64,000 nt of DNA, taken from NCBI RefSeq assembly GCF_027922165.1, contig NZ_BSFD01000011.1:623253-687252 (forward strand). Direction: 5' to 3'. Source of the stretch: Brevundimonas intermedia (GTDB taxonomy: Bacteria > Pseudomonadota > Alphaproteobacteria > Caulobacterales > Caulobacteraceae). Below the pieces are notes generated by a model. It ran no database searches. It saw nothing but the letters and a program-made list of their open reading frames with translations, and had not been told where the DNA came from. Each line of letters starts with the position of its first letter. Within the stretch, counting starts at the first letter, position 1. Shown piece by piece: positions 11,856-22,005 of this stretch. A program made the translations under genes and the position numbers.

Positions 11856-12830
11856 TCAGTGCGCTTCTCTCGTCAGACCCAGCCGGTGCAGCTTGCGGTG
11901 CAGGGTTGCGCGACTAACGCCCAAAGCCCGCGCGGCCGCCGAGACATTGCGCCCGTTCAGGGCCAAGGCGCGACGCACGGCGCCGCGCTCGGCCTCCAAC
12001 AAATCGGTCTCGACGCAGCCCGCGCCCAGAACGTCCGACGCCGCCAACTGCGCCGCGATCCGTTCGTCGGTGATAGACAGGGCCAGACGCGCAGCGCGCG
12101 TGGCTCCGATGACCAGATCATCCCGGTCGACCGCCAGCAGCGCCGCCGTATTCCGTTCACCTGGATCTCCTGCCAGGACGATACGCGCCTGTGCGAAGGC
12201 CTGGCGAAAGGTCTGAGCCTCTATAGCCCGCGCCGCATCGGCCACCGCCGCCGCGATTAGGCCCAGCATGCCCTCTGTCGCATCGGCGCGGCAGGATGAC
12301 ACGTCCAACAGGCCGGCGAGACGACCGAGGTGGTCATGGATCGGATGACTGGTGCAGCTCAGGGCCGTGTTGCGGGTGTGGAAATGCTGGTGGCGATGGA
12401 TGGTCAGCGCCCGGTGCTCGGCCAGCGCAGTGCCGATCCCATTGGTGCCCTCGACCGCCTCAGACCATATGGCCCCCGGCCACAGGCCCCACCGATGAAA
12501 GGTCTCGTCATCCGCCGCCGCGCCCCGGCGCTCTAGCGGCACCCCGTCGGCATTGGTCAACAGTACGCAGCACCCTGTGTCGCCGACAGCAAGGAACAGC
12601 CTATCCAGCACCGCCTGCGCTGCTCGCGTCATCGGCTCCAGGGCCTCTCGGGCCTCTCGCAGCTGGACGTCGGTCAGGGTGTTGGGTCTCCCACCGTCTT
12701 CGGGGTCCAGACCGTACAGCGACATGGACCGGCGCCAGGACGCAGCCAAGGCCGAACGCGCAGGTTCCGCTCCATTATCCAGGGTCGCCTTTATCAGGCT
12801 TGGGTGGTCGCTTCCCGGTCGCGCGCCCAT
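11856..12830 (-). CDS. AcoR-like regulator with GAF and Fis-type HTH, no AAA+ domain
   Basis: This 324-residue protein resembles the two ends of AcoR-type regulators. The N-terminal half is a GAF sensor (VLDRLFLAVGDTGCCVLLTNADGVPLERRG, with GAIWSEAVEGTNGIGTALAE and SCTSHPIHDHLGRLAGLLDVSS typical of AcoR). The C-terminus is a Fis-type helix-turn-helix (NVSAAARALGVSRATLHRKLHRLGL). The central sigma-54-interacting AAA+ domain with Walker motifs and GAFTGA is absent. It should therefore repress or activate through sigma-70 rather than sigma-54. It lies directly upstream of the aldehyde/alcohol dehydrogenase genes on the same strand and is their likely regulator. Confidence 0.85.
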   Translation of the reverse strand: MGARPGSDHPSLIKATLDNGAEPARSALAASWRRSMSLYGLDPEDGGRPNTLTDVQLREAREALEPMTRAAQAVLDRLFLAVGDTGCCVLLTNADGVPLERRGAAADDETFHRWGLWPGAIWSEAVEGTNGIGTALAEHRALTIHRHQHFHTRNTALSCTSHPIHDHLGRLAGLLDVSSCRADATEGMLGLIAAAVADAARAIEAQTFRQAFAQARIVLAGDPGERNTAALLAVDRDDLVIGATRAARLALSITDERIAAQLAASDVLGAGCVETDLLEAERGAVRRALALNGRNVSAAARALGVSRATLHRKLHRLGLTREAH

Positions 12831-13033
12831 GGTCTCTCCCCAGGCTTGTCCTACTCAATCAGACGCCTGCCGCGCGGTGGCGTCAATCCGGCCTGATCGC
12901 GAGCAGCGAAAGCTTCCCTAAGGTCCGGTTTTCATTGGTCTTAGAGAGTCAGTTCAGCCTTGTTTTGAACCGAAACCCGGATCACCCTGCGTCTCAACGG
13001 GTCGCCGAACCGACCCGAGCAAAGGAAACGACC

Positions 13034-13456
13034 ATGAAGACCAAGATGATGCTGGCCGCCGCCGCCCTGGCGACCGCCCTCGCCTCTCCAGCCCTGGCCG
13101 GCGATCCGACCGGCCTGTGGCAGACCCCGACCAACGGCGGCCAGGTGCGCATCGCCCGCTGCGGCCAGGCCCTATGCGGGACCTTGGTGACATCAAACCA
13201 TATTCGGGCCGACCCCAACGCTCGTGACGAGCATAACCGCGACACTGCCCTGCGCAGCCGCACGCTCCGCAACCTGCCCATGCTGACTGGCTTCACCGGT
13301 GGGCCGACCGAATGGCGCAATGGCTCGGTCTACAACCCTGCGGACGGCCGCACCTATCGCGGAACCATCACCATGACCGGGGACAACAGCCTGAACCTAC
13401 GCGGCTGTGTCGTCGCTCCCCTGTGCAAGACCCAGACCTGGACCCGCGTCCAGTAG
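13034..13456 (+). CDS. DUF2147 exported protein
   Basis: A 140-residue protein with a clear signal peptide (MKTKMMLAAAALATALASPALAG) and a DUF2147 domain: DPTGLWQTPTNGGQVRIARCGQALCGTL, YNPADGRTYRGTITMTGDNSLNLRGCV. Four Cys residues could form two disulfides in the periplasm. The family is widespread in proteobacteria and has no established reaction. The start was chosen at the ATG preceded by AAAGGAAACGACC; longer open frame upstream lacks coding character. A GC-rich hairpin follows the stop. Confidence 0.85.
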   Translation: MKTKMMLAAAALATALASPALAGDPTGLWQTPTNGGQVRIARCGQALCGTLVTSNHIRADPNARDEHNRDTALRSRTLRNLPMLTGFTGGPTEWRNGSVYNPADGRTYRGTITMTGDNSLNLRGCVVAPLCKTQTWTRVQ

Positions 13457-13474
13457 CCAAGCGTCAGACGAAAT

Positions 13475-13510
13475 GAAGGCCCGACCGGAGCGATCCGGCC
13501 GGGCCTCTTC
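13475..13510 (+). terminator. Terminator-like hairpin after the DUF2147 gene
   Basis: Arms gaaggcccgaccgga and tccggccgggcctcttc pair with one mismatch around loop gcga. It lies between convergent genes and can serve both. Confidence 0.55.
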
Positions 13511-13531
13511 ATGCCTGGGTCTAGCCTGGCC

Positions 13532-14518
<987 letters not shown>

Positions 14519-14616
14519 CTGCGCTCTCCTGTCGATGTGGGGGATCGGCGACGACGCCGACAGGGCTTTAGATGGTCGTTGAAGCGGCGGGCTGCAAGCC
14601 CGGCCGCGTCGAACGA

Positions 14617-14693
14617 TGGTACCGCCTCTCAGGCTTGAACTGAGGACCTCCGGTTCCACAAACCGGCGCTCTAACCAACTGAGCTAAGGCGGC
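14617..14693 (-). tRNA. tRNA-His (GTG)
   Basis: The cloverleaf folds fully: acceptor GCCGCCT/AGGCGGT, D arm GCTC...GAGC, anticodon stem CCGGT/ACCGG with loop TTGTGGA, T arm CTCAG/CTGAG, and an encoded CCA end. The discriminator base is A and the first pair is G1-U72, matching the unusual tRNA-His of Caulobacter-type alphaproteobacteria, which lack the functional G-1:C73 identity pair. Confidence 0.95.
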
Positions 14694-14763
14694 CCGCGCA
14701 TCGCGAGGCGCGTTCTCTACCGAGGCCTCATCCCCCAATCAAGCGCAGAGTGGAGAATGGCCA

Positions 14764-14796
14764 AACAAAAACGCCCCGGCAAATGCCGAGGCGTTC
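14764..14796 (-). terminator. Rho-independent terminator of exbB-exbD-tonB
   Basis: Stem aacgcctcggc/gccggggcgtt (one mismatch) with a 4-nt loop is followed on the minus strand by TTTTG. It lies about 20 bp past the tonB stop. Confidence 0.8.
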
Positions 14797-14816
14797 TGTG
14801 GAGCTTGTATTGAGCC

Positions 14817-15530
14817 CTATTGGAGGCGGAAGCGAACCGTAAAGCGCGCTGTACCACCTTGGGCGACACCATCTACCGTACCCGGCGAGAACCGAGCAGA
14901 GCGCATGGAGGCAAGCGCCTCTCGTCCGAAACCTGCGCCCGAGGGCGTTTCGGAGACTATGCTGCAGTTTGTGGCCGACCCATTGGGTTGAACCGTGCAG
15001 GACAAGACGACCGTACCTTCCTCGACCCCACGCTCCTGAGCACGCTCAGGGAATTCAGGACGAGGCTGACGTGCCCAGTTCACGTTCGTCGTGACCGGAG
15101 GACGCGGCGGAGCCGGCGGGGCCGGCGGCGGCGGCGGTCCGGGGATGTTCACCGGCGGGCCTTTGTACTCGACCCGCTCTTCCTTCGGCGTCGGCGTGAT
15201 GTTCACCGGCGGCGGAGGCACGACGTTCGGGATCGGGGCCGGGACGCGCACCTGAAGCTTCGGCGGCGGCGGCTGATCCGTCGGCGGAGGCGGCGGGGGC
15301 GGAGGCGGCGGAGGCGGCGGAACCGGCTCGACCAACTCAACCTCGACGGACTCGTCGACGTAGTTGAACTCCTTCAGTTTGAACTTCGACTGCTGAAGGA
15401 AGAAGATCAGCAGGGCGAACAGGAGCGTAACGATCAGAAGGCAGGCAATAAGCACAGGGTATGAAACCCCCATGAAGCCCTTCTTCTTCGGTACGTCGTA
15501 ACGACTGCGATGATATGCGACGTCTGTCAT
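14817..15530 (-). CDS. tonB: Energy transducer TonB
   Basis: A 237-residue protein that carries energy from ExbB/ExbD to outer-membrane receptors. One N-terminal transmembrane helix (VLIACLLIVTLLFALLIFFL, residues about 27-46) is preceded by a basic cytoplasmic end. Next is a periplasmic Pro-rich spacer with a run of about 14 prolines. The C-terminal TonB domain holds RPEFPERAQERGVEEGTVVLSCTVQPNGSATNCSIVSETPSGAGFGREALASMRSARFSPG. It is the last gene of exbB-exbD-tonB, 14 bp after exbD. It is the likely partner of the TonB-dependent receptors at 44-62 kb. Confidence 0.95.
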   Translation of the reverse strand: MTDVAYHRSRYDVPKKKGFMGVSYPVLIACLLIVTLLFALLIFFLQQSKFKLKEFNYVDESVEVELVEPVPPPPPPPPPPPPPTDQPPPPKLQVRVPAPIPNVVPPPPVNITPTPKEERVEYKGPPVNIPGPPPPPAPPAPPRPPVTTNVNWARQPRPEFPERAQERGVEEGTVVLSCTVQPNGSATNCSIVSETPSGAGFGREALASMRSARFSPGTVDGVAQGGTARFTVRFRLQ

Positions 15531-15544
15531 ACTATCTCCGCGCT

Positions 15545-15979
15545 CTAGCTCGTCGCCTGGTCTTCGCCGACCAGTGCAACGCTGTAGAAGCCGTTATCCT
15601 GCAAAGCGTTCATGACCTGCATGAAGTCGCCGTAGCGGGTGTTTTGGTCGCCCCGAATGAAAATCCGCTCGTCCGCCGGGTTCCGGGAACCGATCTGATC
15701 TAACAGATCGGCGCCCAGGGATCCGACGTCGGTCTGGAAATCGCCCACGAAGACGTCGCCGTCATTCTGGATCGAAATATAGACCGGCTTGGGCGGGTTC
15801 GGGGCCGCCTTGGCGACGGCGATCGGCAACTCTACCGGCACCGACACGGAGGCGAGCGGAGCCGCAACCATGAAGATGATCAGCAAGACCAGCATGATAT
15901 CAACGAAAGGCGTGACGTTGATATCGCTGTTGGCCTCGACCTTGTTGCCGCCGCCGCCCGATTTAATCTTGGCGGCCAT
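15545..15979 (-). CDS. exbD: Biopolymer transport protein ExbD
   Basis: A 144-residue inner-membrane protein with one helix after a short cytoplasmic end: NSDINVTPFVDIMLVLLIIFMVAAPLA. The Asp in FVDIMLVLL is the proton-conducting residue of the family. The periplasmic domain (PVYISIQNDGDVFVG...RIFIRGDQNTRYGDFMQVMNALQDNGFYSVALVGED) is typical. It follows exbB by 5 bp. Only one exbD is present here; many alphaproteobacteria carry two. Confidence 0.95.
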   Translation of the reverse strand: MAAKIKSGGGGNKVEANSDINVTPFVDIMLVLLIIFMVAAPLASVSVPVELPIAVAKAAPNPPKPVYISIQNDGDVFVGDFQTDVGSLGADLLDQIGSRNPADERIFIRGDQNTRYGDFMQVMNALQDNGFYSVALVGEDQATS

Positions 15980-15984
15980 CCGTC

Positions 15985-16872
15985 TTACGCCCCCTTGTCG
16001 AGCTGACGCGAGATGCCGTTCAGCAGCTCGGCGGAGAAGCCGTCGGCGCGGGTGCCGTAGGCGGCGATGCGGGTGTTGAAGTAGTTATAGAAGACGACGG
16101 CCGGGATAGCGGCGAACAGACCGATGCCGGTAGCCAGCAGGGCTTCAGCGATACCAGGAGCAACGACGGCCAGGTTGGTCGTGTTGGATTCCGCGATGCC
16201 GATGAAGGAGTTCATGATGCCGTAAACCGTACCGAACAGACCGACGAACGGACCGATCGAGCCGACCGAAGCAAGGAACTGCTGGCCGCCCGAGAGGCGC
16301 AGGGCCAGACCGGCTTGAACGGCCGAAACGGCGGCTTGGGCGCGAGCCATGGCGGTGTCGAGATGGTCGCCCGTAACGGACAGGCCAGCCTGGCGCGACA
16401 TCTCGATTTCTTCAGTGGCCGCAGCGGCCATGTCGGCCAGCGGGTTGCCGTCGAACTCTTCCTGGGTCGAAACGGCGCGCATGTCCGAGATGGTGCGGGC
16501 GCCGCGGAAGCTTTCGAGGAAGTTGTCGGTCTTGCGGTTCAGCGCGCCAAACTCGAACAGTTTGATGAGCAGCAGGGTCCAGGACAGGATCGAGGCCAGC
16601 AGCAGGCCGATCATGACGACCTTAACGATGACGGTCGCTTCCATGAACATGGAGATCGGGGTGATGCCGCCGCTGTGACCGCCGCCAACGGCTTCGTTCA
16701 CGCTTTCCGGGTTCGCCGCGTCGGCGGCCGGAGCCATCGCCGTCGGGGCCGCCGCAGGTGCGGCCGCCGGGGTCGGCTCGGCCGGGGCCTGGGCCAGAAC
16801 CGGCGAGCTCGCCATCAGCACGGCGGCGCCGGCCATGGCGAGAATGATGTTCGTCTTTTTGCTGTTCAGCAT
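15985..16872 (-). CDS. exbB: MotA/TolQ/ExbB proton channel protein ExbB
   Basis: A 295-residue protein; the start MLNSKKTNIILAMAGAAVLMASSPVLAQ at 16872 gives a cleavable signal followed by an Ala/Pro-rich extension, as in many long ExbB proteins. Three transmembrane helices follow: ATVIVKVVMIGLLLASILSWTLLLI, QFLASVGSIGPFVGLFGTVYGIMNSF and IAEALLATGIGLFAAIPAVVFYNYF, with the conserved Thr/Pro positions of the MotA/ExbB fold. It forms the proton channel that drives TonB. It is the promoter-proximal gene of exbB-exbD-tonB. Confidence 0.95.
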   Translation of the reverse strand: MLNSKKTNIILAMAGAAVLMASSPVLAQAPAEPTPAAAPAAAPTAMAPAADAANPESVNEAVGGGHSGGITPISMFMEATVIVKVVMIGLLLASILSWTLLLIKLFEFGALNRKTDNFLESFRGARTISDMRAVSTQEEFDGNPLADMAAAATEEIEMSRQAGLSVTGDHLDTAMARAQAAVSAVQAGLALRLSGGQQFLASVGSIGPFVGLFGTVYGIMNSFIGIAESNTTNLAVVAPGIAEALLATGIGLFAAIPAVVFYNYFNTRIAAYGTRADGFSAELLNGISRQLDKGA

Positions 16873-17418
16873 AATTCGCCAGTTCCTGCTTGGTCTGACT
16901 CGTGGAACCAAAGGTGCGGCCGTGTCAAAGGGCCGCCCCCCAACCTGAAATGTTTCCTTCAACGCCCAATGTCCCATCGGGATCAATCGGTCGCTGAATT
17001 CTTGAGTGGAGACGTGTCCGGTCACCCGTACCGCCTCCGATGTTCGAACCGTTGGAGAACGCGCCTCCTGAGAATCCGTCTGACGCCTTTATGGGAGAGC
17101 GTCGCAACCCCTTTGACGAACCCTTACCGGAGCGTCAAGGGACAAGAGCGGGATTTCCCCTAAGGCACGAAGATCAGTCAGATCGTGCCGCCTCCCGGCC
17201 CTGCACCCGCGAAACACGACATTTCCGTGATGAATTTGAAGCAGTTGGCGCAAGCTTGTTCGAAAGCGCCGTCCTACGCAGTTTTTTACTTCTGTAGAAG
17301 GGTTTCTCGGGTCATCCGTCCCCTCGCGTCGGTCGCGGCGCCATGACGCACGTGGCGACAATGGCAAGACTGATGCGGAAACAGAAGGCTGAGGGGCTAT
17401 TCGCGGCCAAATAAAAGA
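16873..17418. other. Non-coding gap upstream of exbB
   Basis: About 545 bp between exbB and tRNA-Phe. No frame here has coding character or a homolog I recognise. It must contain the exbB promoter, but I see no clear Fur box or sigma-70 boxes. Confidence 0.5.
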
Positions 17419-17494
17419 TGGTGCCTGGAGGCGGGTTCGAACCACCGACACGCGGATTTTCAATCCGCTGCTCTACCAGCTGAGCTATCCAGGC
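17419..17494 (-). tRNA. tRNA-Phe (GAA)
   Basis: Acceptor GCCTGGA/TCCAGGC, D arm, anticodon stem GCGGA/TCCGC with loop TTGAAAA, T arm and encoded CCA are all present. It lies downstream of yacG on the same strand, a common alphaproteobacterial order. Confidence 0.97.
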
Positions 17495-17557
17495 GCCGAC
17501 GCGGCGTCGCGAGAGGCGGGTCTATAGGCGAGCCTTTTCGGCCTGTCCAGCATCGTT

Positions 17558-17722
17558 TCAGTCGTTTTCGCCATCATCTTCGGCGCCTTCGTCCAGCGCG
17601 GCCGGAATGGCGTAGGCCCCGGTGAACCAACGTTGGAGATCCACGTCAGAACACCGCCGCGAACAGAAAGGCTTGTATTTGGGATCGGGCTCGGCCTTTC
17701 GGCAGATGGGGCACATGCTCAT
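17558..17722 (-). CDS. yacG: DNA gyrase inhibitor YacG (zinc-binding)
   Basis: A 54-residue ORF starting MSMCPICRKAEPDPKYKPFC. It has the YacG zinc motif C-x2-C-x12-C-x3-C (CPIC...FCSRRC) followed by the conserved SDVDLQRWFTGAYAIP. In E. coli YacG binds GyrB and inhibits gyrase; a role in DNA topology is presumed here. It starts 3 bp after the RNase E/G-like gene and ends 63 bp before tRNA-Phe, so it closes the infA-maf-RNase-yacG unit. The acidic tail (DEGAEDDGEND) is usual for the family. Confidence 0.93.
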   Translation of the reverse strand: MSMCPICRKAEPDPKYKPFCSRRCSDVDLQRWFTGAYAIPAALDEGAEDDGEND

Positions 17723-17725
17723 CGC

Positions 17726-18760
17726 TTAACTTTCTTCCAAAAGGCCGCACCCACGGGCCAAGCCTGCGTCAGCCCGCACAGCGGCGCGCGGTCCCAGTCG
17801 CGCCGCCAGGGGCGCAAGCACGGCCGCCTCCTCCGGAGCGCAGCGCACCGTCACGCGCGGCGATCGGGTCTCCGACAAGAGCCGCCGCCGCAGCCGGCGC
17901 GCCAAGGCCAGGACTTCGGTCTGCACCGATGGACGACGACCAACCTCGAACAGGATCTCTTCAATTGGCGTCAGGCGCCAAGGCAGAGACATCTGAAGCA
18001 GGCCAAAGCGGCTGATCGGAGAGAATACGGCCTGGGGCTCTTGAGCGAAGGCGGTGCGAGCCGCCTTGTCGCCGGCGGCCGCGTCCTGGCCGTCCCCAAC
18101 CAGATCGACGACGATCAAGCCGCCCCATCGACGCAAACCGATCAACCGGGCGGCCTGTTTCATCCCCTCGCGGTTCGCCGCCGCCCTCGCCTGCTTGGGA
18201 TCACGGCCGGCGACGGGCGCATAGTCGATATCGACTGCGACCAAGGCGCGGGTTCGCTCGATGGCCAGATCGATTCCCTGAGGCGCAAAGACATGACGAG
18301 CGGCCAGAGCCTCTTCCTCCGCCTCTGTCACAGCATCGATTGCGACCAAGCCCGTGATCAGGTCTTCTCCGCCGGCGATAGCCCGCAGTTGTTCGGCCAC
18401 GCTCGACGCGGGAGTCAGCAGTCGGGGCGGTCCCTCCCCCGGCCCTAGACGACGGAGCACCGGCCCCTTGCCCGCGCGTGGCTCCGCAAGGACGATAGCT
18501 TCCAGGCGTTCGCCCTGGGTCAGGCGATCGTTGCGCGGAAAGGGAAGAAAGCCCGGCGGCCCCGCCCCCAGATCGACGAATGCGCCGCGCAGGCCCGGAT
18601 TGATCTCCGTCACCCGGCCCACAGACCGAGCGCCAAGACGATGCTGGGGCAGGTCCGTCTCGCGCTGGATCAGCAAATGGGTATAGCGACCGTCGCGCAT
18701 CACCGCGCCGCGGGTCTCGCCCGGCGTCTCGTCGAGGAAGACCTCGACCGCGCCGCTCAT
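17726..18760 (-). CDS. Ribonuclease E/G family protein (short form)
   Basis: A 344-residue RNase E/G-like protein. It has an S1-like part (GRVTEINPGLRGAFVDLGAGPPGFLPF) and the catalytic DNase-I-like core (ALVAVDIDYAPVAG; RRWGGLIVVDLVG, with the metal-binding Asp residues in VDID and VDLV; VFSPISRFGLLQMS). It lacks the Zn-link CPxC cysteines and the long C-terminal scaffold of RNase E, so it is shorter than RNase G (about 490). The same short form commonly follows maf in alphaproteobacteria. Its start overlaps the maf stop by 4 bp. A main RNase E is presumably elsewhere. Confidence 0.88.
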   Translation of the reverse strand: MSGAVEVFLDETPGETRGAVMRDGRYTHLLIQRETDLPQHRLGARSVGRVTEINPGLRGAFVDLGAGPPGFLPFPRNDRLTQGERLEAIVLAEPRAGKGPVLRRLGPGEGPPRLLTPASSVAEQLRAIAGGEDLITGLVAIDAVTEAEEEALAARHVFAPQGIDLAIERTRALVAVDIDYAPVAGRDPKQARAAANREGMKQAARLIGLRRWGGLIVVDLVGDGQDAAAGDKAARTAFAQEPQAVFSPISRFGLLQMSLPWRLTPIEEILFEVGRRPSVQTEVLALARRLRRRLLSETRSPRVTVRCAPEEAAVLAPLAARLGPRAAVRADAGLARGCGLLEES

Positions 18761-19338
18761 GCCCGCCAGCCGACGCCGTGCAGAAGTTGGACGGCCTCAT
18801 ACAGCGGCAGGCCCATCACGGCCGGATGGCTGCCGACGATGCGCTGGACGAAGGCCCCGGCCGGTCCCTGAATGCCGTAACCGCCGGCCTTTCCGCGCCA
18901 GTCGCCCGTGGCGATGTAGGTGGCGATTTCCAGGTCCGACAGGGGTTTGAACGATACGCGGGTCTCATTGACGCGTGACGACAGTTTGCCGTCGCGGACC
19001 ACCGCCACGCCGGTGAAGACCCGGTGATTGCGGCCGGACAGCAATTTCAAGAACCGTGTCGCCTCATCATAGTCAGCCGCCTTCTCAAGAAGGCGCCGCC
19101 CCACCGCGACGACGGTGTCGGCGGCGATCACCACAGCATCGGGACGCCGAGCCGCCACAGCCCGAGCCTTGGAGATGGCCAAACGCTCCGCTAGGCGTGT
19201 AGGCGTTTCACCCTTCAGCGGCGTCTCGTCGATGTCGGCGGGGTCAATATGGTCGGGCTTGATCCCGACCTGCGCCAGCAGTTCGATGCGGCGCGGGCTG
19301 GCCGAGGCCAGCACCAGTTCGGGACGACCCGCGCTCAC
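18757..19338 (-). CDS. maf: Maf-family nucleotide pyrophosphatase
   Basis: A 193-residue Maf/YhdE protein that hydrolyses non-canonical or damaged nucleoside triphosphates. The signature LASASPRRIELLAQVGI opens the protein. It also has VIAADTVVAVG, with the catalytic Asp, and GYGIQGPAGAFVQRIVGSHPAVMGLPLYEAVQLL. The start codon is GTG and follows the infA stop with no gap (TAAGTG), so coupling with infA is likely. Confidence 0.93.
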   Translation of the reverse strand: MSAGRPELVLASASPRRIELLAQVGIKPDHIDPADIDETPLKGETPTRLAERLAISKARAVAARRPDAVVIAADTVVAVGRRLLEKAADYDEATRFLKLLSGRNHRVFTGVAVVRDGKLSSRVNETRVSFKPLSDLEIATYIATGDWRGKAGGYGIQGPAGAFVQRIVGSHPAVMGLPLYEAVQLLHGVGWRA

Positions 19339-19557
19339 TTACTTGAAGCGATAGGTAATGCGACCCTTGGTCAGGTCGTAGGGGGTCATTTCCACCAGGA
19401 CCTTGTCGCCGGCCAGCACGCGGATGCGGTTCTTGCGCATCTTGCCCGCGGTGTGGGCGATGATCTCGTGGTCGTTCTCGAGCGTCACGCGGAAGGTGGC
19501 GTTCGGCAGCAGTTCGCTGACGGTGCCGGGAAACTCGAGCAGTTCTTCCTTAGCCAT
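19339..19557 (-). CDS. infA: Translation initiation factor IF-1
   Basis: A 72-residue OB-fold protein ([24 protein letters not shown]...[19 protein letters not shown]), the exact family length. It binds the 30S A site during initiation. The start at 19557 is the family start; a longer in-frame extension is spurious. It is the first gene of a unit that continues with maf, the RNase and yacG. Confidence 0.98.
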   Translation of the reverse strand: MAKEELLEFPGTVSELLPNATFRVTLENDHEIIAHTAGKMRKNRIRVLAGDKVLVEMTPYDLTKGRITYRFK

Positions 19558-19660
19558 GCGGCCTCTCGCGCCCGTTGAATATGCGTTCGACCCCACGCCG
19601 GGCGGGCGCGAGGGGCGGAATGGAGGGGCCTAATGCCCGAAAACGCAGAGATAGTCGAGG

Positions 19661-20128
19661 TCAGCCGCGACGGTAGAGGGCGCAGAGCAGCGTAAACAGG
19701 CGTCGCGCGGTCTCGTGATCCACGACAATCTTCCCGTCCAGCCGCGTCTTGAGCTGATCGGCCCCCTCGTTGTGCAGACCGCGCCGGCCCATGTCGACCG
19801 ATTCGATCTGACTGGGGGACGAACCGCGCAGCGCCTCATAGTAGCTGTCGCAGATCAGCAGATAGTCCCTGATGACGTTCTTCAGCGGCGTCAGACTGAT
19901 GGCGTAGGTCCGGGTAAAGCCCTCGCCGTCGATGTCGAACACCAGCCGATTGTCCTGCAGCGACAGCTTCAACCGGTAAGGTCCGCTTTCCGCCCCCACG
20001 GGCTCGAAACTGTTCTTCTCGACTAGGTCGAAGATGGCGACGCGCCGCTCATGTTCGATCTCGGCCGTTGCAGCAGGCAGGGTGACGGTGTCCAGCTCGA
20101 CCGAAGCCAGCCTGTGGGGACCGCTCAT
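19661..20128 (-). CDS. UPF0262 family protein
   Basis: A 155-residue cytoplasmic protein of the UPF0262 family, found almost only in alphaproteobacteria. Conserved stretches include [87 protein letters not shown] and [19 protein letters not shown]. No function is established. It overlaps the DUF2948 stop by 4 bp and sits in the murA transcription unit upstream of infA. Confidence 0.92.
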   Translation of the reverse strand: MSGPHRLASVELDTVTLPAATAEIEHERRVAIFDLVEKNSFEPVGAESGPYRLKLSLQDNRLVFDIDGEGFTRTYAISLTPLKNVIRDYLLICDSYYEALRGSSPSQIESVDMGRRGLHNEGADQLKTRLDGKIVVDHETARRLFTLLCALYRRG

Positions 20129-20610
20129 GCCGCATTCCCTTCATCCAGCTCGGGGGCGTCCAGGTGGGTCGGCGCGACCCGCGCCGGCCACCGCTCGGAG
20201 ATGTCCGTGACCACGGCGTCCAGACATTCGACGTCGATCCGCAGATCGCCGCCGCCCGCGAACATCAGGACTACCCGTCCACCCGGCGCCTCGGCCGGCA
20301 AGAAGTCCAAGGCCAGCAACTCCAGCGAGGCGTCGGGACTGCGCGACAGACGCCGGCTCTTGACCGCCATGACGTCGCCGAACTGCATGGCGCACATCAC
20401 CCGCGTCCCGCCGCACTCCCAGCAGAACCGGCTGAAGGCGATGGTCAGTGTGCGCGCCTGCTTTTCCCACACGATGTCGACGGGCCGCAGGATGGCGTCC
20501 TGAAGCGCCGCCGAGATGATCTGCAGATCGTCGGCGTCCTCGGCCAGCAGGCGCAGCGGCTCGACCGGCGCCTTGGCTTCGGGAATGACGCCGTCGATCT
20601 CAGTGCTCAT
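20125..20610 (-). CDS. DUF2948 family protein
   Basis: A 161-residue protein of the alphaproteobacterial DUF2948 family: [41 protein letters not shown] and [43 protein letters not shown]. The start at 20610 overlaps the murA stop by one base, so translation is coupled. Function unknown. Its constant place between murA and UPF0262 in related genomes hints at an envelope or division link. Confidence 0.9.
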   Translation of the reverse strand: MSTEIDGVIPEAKAPVEPLRLLAEDADDLQIISAALQDAILRPVDIVWEKQARTLTIAFSRFCWECGGTRVMCAMQFGDVMAVKSRRLSRSPDASLELLALDFLPAEAPGGRVVLMFAGGGDLRIDVECLDAVVTDISERWPARVAPTHLDAPELDEGNAA

Positions 20611-21902
20611 CACCCCATCCCATCGTCTTGACCCTTGATCCGCCGGATATCCGCGCCGCACGCGCCGAGCTTTTCTTCCAAACGCTCGAAACCGCGATCC
20701 AGATGATAGACGCGTCCCACGGTCGTTTCTCCCTGGGCGACAAGGCCGGCGATGACCAGGCACATGGAGGCCCGCAGATCGGTGGCCATGACCTGGGCGC
20801 CGTGCAGCACCTCGACGCCGTGGACGTGGGCCTCGCCCGCGTGGACGGAGATTTCGGCGCCCAGCCGCGCCAGCTCCGGCACATGCATGAACCGGTTCTC
20901 GAAAATGGTCTCGCGCACCGTGCTGACCCCGTCGGCCGTCGTCATCAGGGACATGAACTGGGCCTGTAGATCAGTGGCGAAGCCGGGATAGATGGCGGTC
21001 TCGATATCGACCGCCTGCAACCGCACCTTCGGATCGCGCTTGATCAGCACGCCGTCGTCGGTGGGCGACACCTCGACCCCGGCCTCGATCATCTTGTCGG
21101 TCAGGGCGCCGATCAGCTCGGCCCGCGCCTTGGTCAGCCGCACCTCGCCGCCCGCCATGGCGGCGGCGACGGCGTAGGAGCCCATCTCGATCCGGTCGGG
21201 AATCACCGACCACGTCGTTCCGTTCAGCGAAGAGACCCCGGTGATGGTGAGGACGTCCGTGTCGATACCCTCGATCTTGGCGCCCATGGCCGTCAGGCAA
21301 TGAGCTAGGTCGCCGATCTCGGGCTCGCGGGCGGCGCGGCGCAGCACGGTCGTGCCCTCGGCCAGCACAGCCGCCAGCAGGGCGTGTTCGGTCGCCCCGA
21401 CCGACACGAACGGAAACTCGATCTCCGCTCCCCGCAGCCCCTTGGGCGCTCGGGCGGTGACATAGCCTTCTTCCAACTCGATTTCTGCGCCGAGTGCGGT
21501 CAGCGCCTGGAGGTGCAGGTCCACCGGCCGGGCGCCGATGGTGCAGCCGCCCGGCAGCGACACCTTGGCCTCGCCGGTCCGGGCCAGCAACGGCCCCAGC
21601 ACATTGAACGACGCCCGCATCTGACGGACCAGATCATAGGGGGCGAAGGTGGAGGTCAGATCCTTGGCGTGGAACAGGCTCTCCTGCCCGTCCGCGCCGT
21701 CACGCTCTGTCACCTCGATGCCGAACTGACGCAGCAACTGACCCAGGAAACGCGTGTCCGCCAGACGCGGCATATTGGTCAGCAGCAGGGGCTGATCCGT
21801 CAGGATCGAGGCGGCCATCAGTTTGATGGCGGAGTTCTTGGCGCCGCTGACGGGAATGTCCCCGAAAAGCTGGGCGCCGCCCTGAATGGCGATACTGTCC
21901 AT
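20610..21902 (-). CDS. murA: UDP-N-acetylglucosamine 1-carboxyvinyltransferase MurA
   Basis: A 430-residue cytoplasmic enzyme that transfers enolpyruvate from PEP to UDP-GlcNAc, the first committed step of peptidoglycan synthesis. The N-terminus has the substrate-binding [18 protein letters not shown], and the active-site Cys is in [17 protein letters not shown], so fosfomycin sensitivity is expected. [13 protein letters not shown] and the C-terminal [17 protein letters not shown] are family-typical. It is first in murA-DUF2948-UPF0262. Confidence 0.97.
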   Translation of the reverse strand: MDSIAIQGGAQLFGDIPVSGAKNSAIKLMAASILTDQPLLLTNMPRLADTRFLGQLLRQFGIEVTERDGADGQESLFHAKDLTSTFAPYDLVRQMRASFNVLGPLLARTGEAKVSLPGGCTIGARPVDLHLQALTALGAEIELEEGYVTARAPKGLRGAEIEFPFVSVGATEHALLAAVLAEGTTVLRRAAREPEIGDLAHCLTAMGAKIEGIDTDVLTITGVSSLNGTTWSVIPDRIEMGSYAVAAAMAGGEVRLTKARAELIGALTDKMIEAGVEVSPTDDGVLIKRDPKVRLQAVDIETAIYPGFATDLQAQFMSLMTTADGVSTVRETIFENRFMHVPELARLGAEISVHAGEAHVHGVEVLHGAQVMATDLRASMCLVIAGLVAQGETTVGRVYHLDRGFERLEEKLGACGADIRRIKGQDDGMG

Positions 21903-22005
21903 GACGTCCTTGAAGCGCGCCCGAAGGAAACGCCTCGGGGGGATGGTTCTCTAGCAAGCCGGAGCCCGCTTGCCAAAGGGCGGAGCGGGCGCGAGCCGAT
22001 GACTT

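Noticed and set aside
10264..12216. A 650-codon plus-strand frame opposite the aldehyde dehydrogenase and regulator genes
   Set aside because: Spans two genes and the palindrome between them; repetitive His/Gln/Val/Gly composition typical of antisense frames.
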